Source: Lagopus muta
Lineage: Eukaryota; Chordata; Aves; Galliformes; Phasianidae
Length of the DNA stretch: 64,000 nucleotides
NCBI RefSeq assembly: GCF_023343835.1
Contig: NC_064449.1
Coordinates: 434,001 to 498,000 of the forward strand
Reading direction: 5' to 3'
A program made the translations under genes and the position numbers. Each line of letters opens with the position of its first letter. The first letter of the stretch is position 1. This document shows, piece after piece, positions 49,621 to 64,000 of the stretch. The notes beneath the pieces are model-generated. The model saw only the letters and a program-made list of their open reading frames with translations. It had not been told where the DNA came from and ran no database searches.

Positions 49621-50814
49621 CATGGGGAGGGGGAGGTCAGCGTTAGGCTCGTGGAAGGGGGGGATGAATCAATCAGGCCGCACCCCTAGCGCCTAAAACA
49701 CAACAGTGAGTCCGGTCCGCCTGCAAAGCGGCTACCTGGTGCCTGCAAAGGGAGGAGGAGGCGGCTTGGTTGCTCAGGATCAGCGCTGAGTTTCCTCTCC
49801 GACTCCCAGAATCTATCTCCACCCCCCCCCCCCCCCACACACAGACACCACAACGGCCTCCCTTTGCGGGAGATTGCGGGGGGGACAAGCAGCAAGGGAG
49901 GGAAAACAAGCAGGCGTTCGTGAAACCGAATGAATGAGAAGAACGATATGGAGGGGGGATAATAGTGTGGAGCTGAAAGGTGCCTTTTTGCCTGCTCTAA
50001 GGGGAGAAAGTTGAACCACGAGGCTGCGGGGTGATCGTACGGCCACGGAGGTTGGTTGGGCCACTGTGCTCCCCACCCGGGGCCGGCAACCCCGGGGACA
50101 GCTGAGGATCTGGGTGACAAGCGACATCCATCTCGTGGGGATGCAGCCCGGAGCCTGCTTGTTTGAATTGCTGTTGTTTTGTTTTTGCCAGCCCCGACGC
50201 CACCTCTCCGTCCATAAAAGCCCCACCTCTCTCCGAGGCACATCGGCATACCGTGGCATTTCCCCAGCTCTCACCTTGGGCAGGCTGGGAAGTGGGGAGA
50301 GGGAACGAAAAATCCTGGGGGTGGGAGAGAGAAAAACTCCACTCAGTTCAAACCCCCAGCGACCTGGCCGGCTGTGTGTCCCGGGATTCAAATACACTCC
50401 TAAAAATGGGAATAATCCCCCGAAAAGCGAAGGATACGAAATGAACAGGGAAAAGTGCTCGAGGTGCGCGGGAGGGTCCCGCTGGGTGCCCGGCCGATGT
50501 GCTCAGCATCCCGTGACCCCCGGCGCTCAGGACTACGCCCCCCCCCCCCCCGGCAGCCGCTCTCAATCGAAGGTGGGGAAATGTCCCTTTCTGCCGGAAT
50601 TTGCCCCAAACACGAGCGGAGCTGGCCGGGCGAGGCGGCCGGGGGCTACAGCCAGGGGTCCCCCCCGTCCGGCACGGTTGGGCCCGGCGGAGCTGCTTTG
50701 AAAATAAGGGGGGAAATGCTCGGTGGTCGCGTTCCCCCTGAGCACTTCTTTCTCTCGCCGGCACAGGACCCAGAGGCCGAGGGGCAGGCAGAGCATAAAA
50801 CAGGATCCGGGCTG

Positions 50815-50950
50815 GAAGTACATCCTTATAATATTTATTACTGGCGGAGGATGAATCACTTTCCAATATACGGGCCACTAACTGTTGAAGGGGGGGAAAT
50901 CTCTTTAACGAGGAGGAATATATATGTTGTGCTTAGGGATGTGCTCACGG
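50815..50950. promoter_or_regulatory. Candidate conserved element in GC-rich flank
   Basis: A low-CpG, AT-leaning island within GC-rich DNA contains CTTATAATATTTATTACTGG, ATGAATCACTTTCC and GGAATATATATG. Nothing coding is visible. It is listed only because its texture differs sharply from its flanks. Confidence 0.22.
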
Positions 50951-51219
50951 GCTGGCAGCGCTGCCGGCGGGGGCTGCCAGCTCCTCTCTCTGCTCCCGGT
51001 GACCGCCCAGCCCACGTCCCCCCCCAGCACCACGCCGCTCCAGAGCTTATTCTCAACGTATCCTCAGCCCCACAGCACAAAGGGGCGAACCCCAGAAGGA
51101 CCCCCCCGGCCCCCCAGCCAAGTGCTGACTGGAAGGATCCATCCCCTGCTCCGTAACCCCAGCGGCTCGGGAACTCTTTACCTGGAAACTTTTGAGGGAG
51201 GGTTCTGCATTAAATTTTA

Positions 51220-51350
51220 ACCTATCTATTCTCCGATTCTTCACTTTTGTTTTATTAATTTATGACAGATAAAAGCATCGCTGAGCCGTTCTCATTAACT
51301 TTTCAAACGCCACTTAATCTCGTTCCATTAAAAGAGGTGACTTAGTACCC
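51220..51350. promoter_or_regulatory. Candidate conserved element just past TBX3
   Basis: An AT-rich block with TTTTGTTTTATTAATTTATG (SOX/homeodomain-like), ACAGATAAAAG (GATA) and CACTTAATC, immediately beyond the inferred end of the TBX3 transcript. Function is unknown. Confidence 0.25.
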
Positions 51351-51371
51351 TCTGAATCCGCTTTAAAAGAA

Positions 51372-51414
51372 GTGTGTGTGTGTGTGTGTGTGTGGAGGGG
51401 GGGGGGGGGGGGGG
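51372..51414. repeat. GT dinucleotide repeat followed by G18
   Basis: A run of about eleven GT units (51372-51394) is followed by 18 G's (51397-51414). It is a simple repeat prone to length error. Confidence 0.92.
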
Positions 51415-51609
51415 AGATGGAAAGGTACATTAAGCAGCTTGCTTAAACCGAGGGTTTCCCCGGCCGATCCGTGCGGGATCCTTCCCCGATGAGTTGCGGG
51501 GATTGAGAGGAGTGGACAGCGGGGGGGGAGTGGGGGCAGCGCTCGGCCCCCACGGCCGGCAGGTGGGATGGAGGCACAGCACTGGACGCCTGGCACGTTT
51601 CAATAAAAA

Positions 51610-51615
51610 TTTATT
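51610..51615 (-). terminator. TBX3: Probable TBX3 polyadenylation signal AATAAA
   Basis: The minus strand reads CAAATAAATTTTTATTG. A GT-rich downstream element (GTGCTGTG on the minus strand, about 51570-51585) follows at the expected spacing. Other AATAAA hexamers exist nearer the stop codon (for example near 52696), so alternative polyadenylation is possible. Confidence 0.55.
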
Positions 51616-52692
51616 TGAAACTTCGGCGAGTTTTTAAAAGAGAGGGAGAAAAAAAGAAAAAAAGAAAAAAAGAAAAAAAAAAAGAAAATACAGAAAGAAA
51701 AATACAGGAAAAAGAAAGAAAGAAAAAAAACTTCTCGACATCGATATCGCACAAAATATCCCTTCATTTTTTTTTTTTCCTTTGAACCAACACCTGACTT
51801 TCAAGCCAAGAAAATACGCACCCACTCAGACAAAGACAACAGCAAGCACAGTAGTAAAAACTCCATCGCGTTTCGTGGCGGTTGTTGTTTTCTCCCTTTG
51901 ACACACCAAAGAAATGGGAAAGAATAACGCAAAGTGAAGACATTCCTCCAGCCATCATCTTTTCTTTCGCCCGAGCCGCCTGCAGAAGCCCGTTGTCGCC
52001 GATGAACGTATAGAAAACCCTTTTTTTTTTCTTTTTTTTTCCTCCCGTGGTCGAAATTTGAATCGGAAAGTAGCACTTGAACACCGGGGGAGAACGAGGA
52101 TTTAAAAAGCCATAGCGCGGCTTCGTCGCGGTTTCTCTCGCCGTTCTCTCTTTGCGAGCTCTTTGATGGACGCTGTTCGCTGCCCCTCTGCCTCTTCCAG
52201 CCGCGGCTCCTTGCGAGGGGTGAACAGAAAGCCAGGAGCTGAGCTCGGAACCCGCAGGTTCGGGCCGGGCTGCTCTGAGTCGGGGTTGGGATGTGGGGAG
52301 GGAGAGGGAGGTAAAGGAGAACCGACTTGAAATGAAAAGAGAAGAAAACAAAAGACAGCTGCAGCCGTATTTACGGAGATATGTACAACGTCAATAAATT
52401 AAAGTTTAATTTCGAGTATTCATATTCCACGTATTTACAAGAGTTATCAAATAATTACATAAATACTTTGCTTTAATAATAGTGTCCGCTTTTTTTTCTT
52501 CTTCTCAGCGTGTTTAAACCTTGTTATTGCATATACAATGAAAGGGAAAGCTGTGATAAACCTACAGTCGAGCTACAGAGGTTTTCAGATAAAATAAATC
52601 CACTTCTTTTTTTTCTTTCCAGCTACACTTCTTATTGTTGTTGCTACGGGGAGGGTCTTTAAGGGAGAGGGAAGAGGGGTCTTCTTTTCGTT

Positions 52693-52731
52693 TTTTTTAT
52701 TATTATCATTATCATTATTATTATCATTATT
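52693..52731. repeat. TTA/TTATCA microsatellite in the 3'UTR
   Basis: Imperfect TTA and TTATCA units on the plus strand, transcribed as TAA/TGATAA on the TBX3 sense strand. Confidence 0.85.
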
Positions 52732-53065
52732 TTGTCCCTGGGATTCGAAACGAGCATCAGAAATAAACAACGAAAGCCCAACGAAATAAAAACGTAACCC
52801 CCCCCTAAAAAAGCAGACTACTACGGAACATGCAAAAAAAGCCACCGAGCGGCTCTCAGACATCACGATAATATTTTAAACACACAGCTTCCCTTAATAT
52901 CGACGCAGAGGGCTGTCGCGACCAACCCGCCCAGGAAACAACTGGCGAATGACCGATATGAGAGTTGCTTATACAGTTTTCTTTAGGAAGAAAAAAAAAA
53001 ATCGCTTTGCTTACTTTCTTTTATTTATACGTCCGTTCGCTGTTTTGCTTCGCTTTATTTCAGGC

Positions 53066-53128
53066 GGGTTTTTTTTTTTTTTCCTTTTTTTTTTTCCTTT
53101 TCTTTTTCTTTTTTTTTTTTTTTTTTCC
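53066..53128. repeat. T-rich tract (A-rich on the TBX3 sense strand)
   Basis: Runs of up to about 20 T's are interrupted by single C's on the plus strand, within the inferred 3'UTR. Internal priming of cDNA at this A-rich stretch could create false transcript ends. Confidence 0.85.
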
Positions 53129-53325
53129 CGTTCTTATTATTTTTTTAGACAGTGAAGAAGGGGGGTGGGGGGGTGGGACGCATTCCGGCGGCCCCTCGGT
53201 GCGGCAGCCCCCGGCCCGGCTCCCAGCCCGGCCCTTCCCCGCCCTCCCCCCCCTCCCCCAGCTCGACACTTTTTGCTGATCAGCGCCCACAAGACTCCGG
53301 GCGATTTATATTAAAAATAAAACTT

Positions 53326-53350
53326 AAACAAACAAACAAACAAACAAAAA
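53326..53350. repeat. AAAC simple repeat
   Basis: About six AAAC units on the plus strand (GTTT on the sense strand), in the 3'UTR of TBX3. Confidence 0.88.
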
Positions 53351-53474
53351 ACAATAAAATAAAAAGGGGAAAGGGGGGAGGATAGGAGGGAGGGCTGAAA
53401 GGCTTGGCGGGATGGAGGATGTGGTTTCTTTCAAACAAAGTGCATTGCGAGACTGGTTTGAAATGAGCTGGCGG

Positions 53475-61949
<8,475 letters not shown>

Positions 61950-62757
61950 CTACTGCTGGAGTAGTCCTGGAGTGGTTTCTAACAGCACATCATGGAGAAG
62001 AAAAATTAAGATAATAACAATAACAACGAGAAAGCACCAAAAAGAAAAAAAAAAATAGGGTGGGGGGAAACAAGCTCTAAACAGCACAGTACATGGGGGA
62101 GAGGCAGAACTTCTACAGCCTACAACTTCCCGAGCCGGGGCACATCCTCGGCCCTCGGGACAGTAGGGTAACAGGATTGTTCATTATTCGTCTTGCTTTC
62201 TGTGGTGTTGTTCTCCCTCTGCGGCTCTTTTTCCCCGGGTTGAAGTCCTTGCGCTTGAAAAGCAATGCCGAAGAAGGGGAGAAAAAAAATCCACCGGGTT
62301 CGCTGCGTGCTCCCGTTGCCGCGGAAGGGCTGGACAAGCCGAGATCCTTTTTTTCCTCTTCTTCTTTTTTCTCGTGCTCTCAGTCCCTCTTTTCTTCCGT
62401 CGCGGAGGGTGGCGGCTGGAAGCCGGGCTCGCTTTTTGGGTCGGCTGTGTTCCCCCCCCTCCCCCCCCACCCCTCCACCTTTCCTCCGTACGGGCAGGCT
62501 GCAGAGCAGAGGCTGGGGAGGGAGGGAAAGCAGAGAGAAGCGAACAAACCCACCCCCCCTCGCCGAGCGGGAAAGGCTCCTCAGCAACCTTCAGGCAGCG
62601 GCAGCAGCAAAACTTGTAGGGAAATCTCGTTTCCGCCTCGCCTTCCCCCGCTCCGAGCAGGAGCTGGTCACAGTGCCCTGATTTCCATCAGGATCTCTTC
62701 TTTCTTTTACCCTCCTCCTACTTTTTTCCTTCCCCTTCTCTTTCTCTTTCACTCTGC

Positions 62758-62760
<3 letters not shown>

Positions 62761-62790
<30 letters not shown>
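62761..62790. repeat. A30 homopolymer followed by ATA-rich sequence
   Basis: Thirty A's on the plus strand (T30 on the TBX3 sense strand), then GTATATAAATAAATATAAAAG. The latter could act as a TATA-like element on either strand, but it is more simply low complexity. Confidence 0.9.
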
Positions 62791-62793
<3 letters not shown>

Positions 62794-62877
62794 TATAAAT
62801 AAATATAAAAGAAAAAGAAAAAAAAGAAAATAAATCTGAAAGAATGATACTCTTGTCTCCTCTCCAGCAACGCTCCA

Positions 62878-62980
62878 GCAAAGGAGAGAGGGAGGAAGAG
62901 AGAGGGAAAGAGAGAAAAAGGAGGAGAAGGGGGGGAGAAAGAGAGAAAGAGAAGGAGAGAGGAGAGGGAGAGAAGGAGCC
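62878..62980. repeat. GA-rich polypurine tract
   Basis: About 100 bases of GAGA/GGAG/GAAAG on the plus strand (CT-rich on the TBX3 sense strand). GAGA-type tracts are frequent in promoter-proximal leaders. Confidence 0.88.
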
Positions 62981-63069
62981 TCTCAGCTCTGAGAATTCCC
63001 TGTGAGTCTGTGCTCTGCGTGCACCAGATTGTATGGATGTGTTGTGGGTTACAAGGGAGCTGGAGCCTC

Positions 63070-63170
63070 CTTGATTGGCTCTTTGACGCTTTCGGACCAA
63101 TTGTGTGGCTCCATAGGCGTGGTTTTGACAGGTCGAGTGGAAGGGGGACAGAGCCGAGTTATAAAAAGAA
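63070..63170 (+). promoter_or_regulatory. CCAAT/TATA promoter core upstream of TBX3, oriented best for the plus strand
   Basis: On the plus strand lie an inverted CCAAT (ATTGG, 63074-63078), a CCAAT (63097-63101), a KLF/Sp-type GGCGTGG (63116-63122) and TATAAAAAG (63160-63168). The spacing suits initiation near 63190-63200 toward the right, away from TBX3. The TATA box can also be read on the minus strand (TTTTTATAAC), which would give TBX3 a start near 63130, but then both CCAAT boxes would lie downstream. The region may serve both directions. Confidence 0.5.
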
Positions 63171-63239
63171 GGTGTCGGAAACTGTAACGCTGCAGCAAAG
63201 CATCACTAGTACTCCGTGCCGTGTGAATATGTCAACATG

Positions 63240-64000
63240 ATCAGAGGGGAGGGAGCAGGCGGCACCGGGCCGGGCGGCCGGGAGCCGCCTCTAGGGGGGG
63301 TTCTCGGGGCCGCCTCGCCCCCCGCCCGGCCCCTCCGTGCCCGGATTGCGGCCCCGGCCCTGGCGAGATGGCAGCTGGGCGCTGCCGGCGCTCGGTAGGA
63401 GCTCCCGCCGCTGCGGTTCCCGGCAGAGCTAGAGAGGCGGCGGGGGCGGATCGGGTGGGGGGGTGGGAAATGGAGGCGGCCTCCAGGCAGGGTGAACAGG
63501 GGGTCCAGCCCCGGGTGCCCCCACCACACCTCAGCCACACCGAGCGGAGGTCTGGCTCGGCCCATGGGGGTGGCCGATGGGGGAAGGCGGCCGCGGGAAC
63601 CTCGGTGTGCTCCCCCCACCAAGCTCCCCCAGAGCCCCGGGGCTCCGGAGCCCCTCGGGCAGCACACCCGTTCCCACTGCGTCGCTCCTTTCGCCGGTTC
63701 CCGCTGCCCCTCCGCCGCCGACTCGGTGCCCTTCCCCCCCCCCCGCCCCTCCGGAAAGTCGCTGCCTTTTAATGCAGAAAACAGCTCCAGGCCTGACCTC
63801 GGGCCGTTCCCATCCCGACCCCCCCTGCATCCGGGACCGAGACCAGGGGGTGGGAAGCGGTTCGGGGGAGGCTCGGCTGTGCGCCTCGGCCCGGCTCGCG
63901 GGGGTGATGGCTGCGGGCAGCCAGGGGCCGCGCTCCACTCAGCCCCAGCCCGGCGGCTGCTGATCGCCTGCAGACGATAAAGCACCTTCCCCCCCACCAT
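63240..64000. promoter_or_regulatory. CpG island upstream of TBX3, runs off the window edge
   Basis: GC content is very high with dense CpG from about 63240 to the end. Overlapping open frames of up to 264 codons on both strands are rich in P, R, G and A and are products of low stop frequency. The island fits the promoter region of a Polycomb-regulated developmental gene, possibly shared with a divergent non-coding transcript. Confidence 0.6.

Larger units (their letters stand above)
45391..51589. other. GC-rich intergenic DNA 3' of TBX3, no gene supported
   Basis: No CR1 is present. Long open frames on both strands (for example about 190-230 codons at 46186-46860, 47805-48419 and 50455-51156) are products of GC-rich, stop-poor sequence, are rich in P, G, R and S, and match nothing I know. 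The segment alternates CpG-rich stretches with A, T, G and C homopolymers. Homeodomain-type cores (AATCAATCAATAATTAAC near 48950) and the cluster at 49.4-49.6 kb suggest regulatory function. Confidence 0.6.
51590..53474 (-). other. TBX3: TBX3 3' untranslated region (inferred)
   Basis: It runs from the inferred stop codon down to the likely cleavage region after the AATAAA at 51610-51615, about 1.9 kb, which suits TBX3 mRNAs of other vertebrates. It contains long A-rich stretches on the sense strand (53070-53135 and near 52020-52040), a (TTA)n-like tract at 52693-52731 and an AAAC repeat at 53326-53350. A Pumilio-type TGTAAATA (52432-52439) and a GCACTTT match to the miR-17 seed family (53438-53444) are visible on the sense strand. 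The exact end is inferred. Confidence 0.65.

Noticed and set aside
50066..51156. Two overlapping plus frames of 211 and 233 codons plus opposing minus frames
   Set aside because: All six frames are unusually open here because of GC richness. No domain, no start or splice context, and internal poly-C tracts.
63206..64000. 264-codon minus frame at the window edge
   Set aside because: Translation of a CpG island. It lies upstream of TBX3, is P/G/R-rich with no domain, and the opposite strand is equally open.

Overview
The window looks like avian nuclear DNA, probably from a microchromosome. It carries eight CR1-type LINE fragments of the kind that dominate bird genomes, and no SINEs or LTR elements that I could recognise. 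It contains one confidently identified gene, the T-box transcription factor TBX3, on the minus strand between about 51.6 and 63.2 kb. Galliform origin is plausible but not shown by the sequence. A 200-base run of N marks an assembly gap inside the gene.

Layout. (1) Bases 1 to about 44.4 kb are intergenic DNA of ordinary composition on the 3' side of TBX3. In other vertebrates this is the TBX5 side, because TBX5 and TBX3 lie in tandem. I see no convincing coding gene there. It holds all eight CR1 copies, several A/T tracts, one small CpG-rich patch (10.7 kb) and several blocks that look like conserved regulatory DNA (about 5.2-5.8, 16.4-17.3, 26.7-26.9 and 41.0-41.2 kb). (2) At about 44.5 kb the composition changes abruptly to CpG-rich DNA. 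A CpG island at 44.56-45.39 kb contains a near-perfect CTCF motif (+) and a possible first exon on the minus strand. A second CTCF-like motif in the opposite orientation lies at 38.1 kb. (3) 45.4-51.6 kb is GC-rich, CR1-free and full of homopolymers, with at least one enhancer-like cluster of factor sites (49.4-49.6 kb). (4) 51.6-62 kb is TBX3: 3'UTR, exons 7, 6, 5 and 4, the gap, then exons 2 and 1. (5) 62-64 kb is the 5'UTR and promoter region, with a CCAAT/TATA core that best fits transcription on the plus strand (divergent from TBX3), then a CpG island running to the window edge.

TBX3 model. Six of the expected coding exons are visible with canonical splice sites: 61534-61928, 59544-59811, 57661-57737, 56185-56342, 54280-54988 and 53475-53925. 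The 147-bp exon for the centre of the T-box (exon 3) and the 60-bp alternative exon 2a are not visible; exon 3 probably falls in the N gap at 59078-59277. Exon 6 has five apparent +1 shifts and exon 7 one. Exon-length arithmetic agrees (five extra bases in exon 6, one in exon 7). Every shift is a single-base insertion, which points to uncorrected sequencing error rather than gene decay. TBX3 is a nuclear DNA-binding repressor used in limb, mammary, heart conduction system and liver development. The flanking non-coding DNA is best read as its regulatory landscape.
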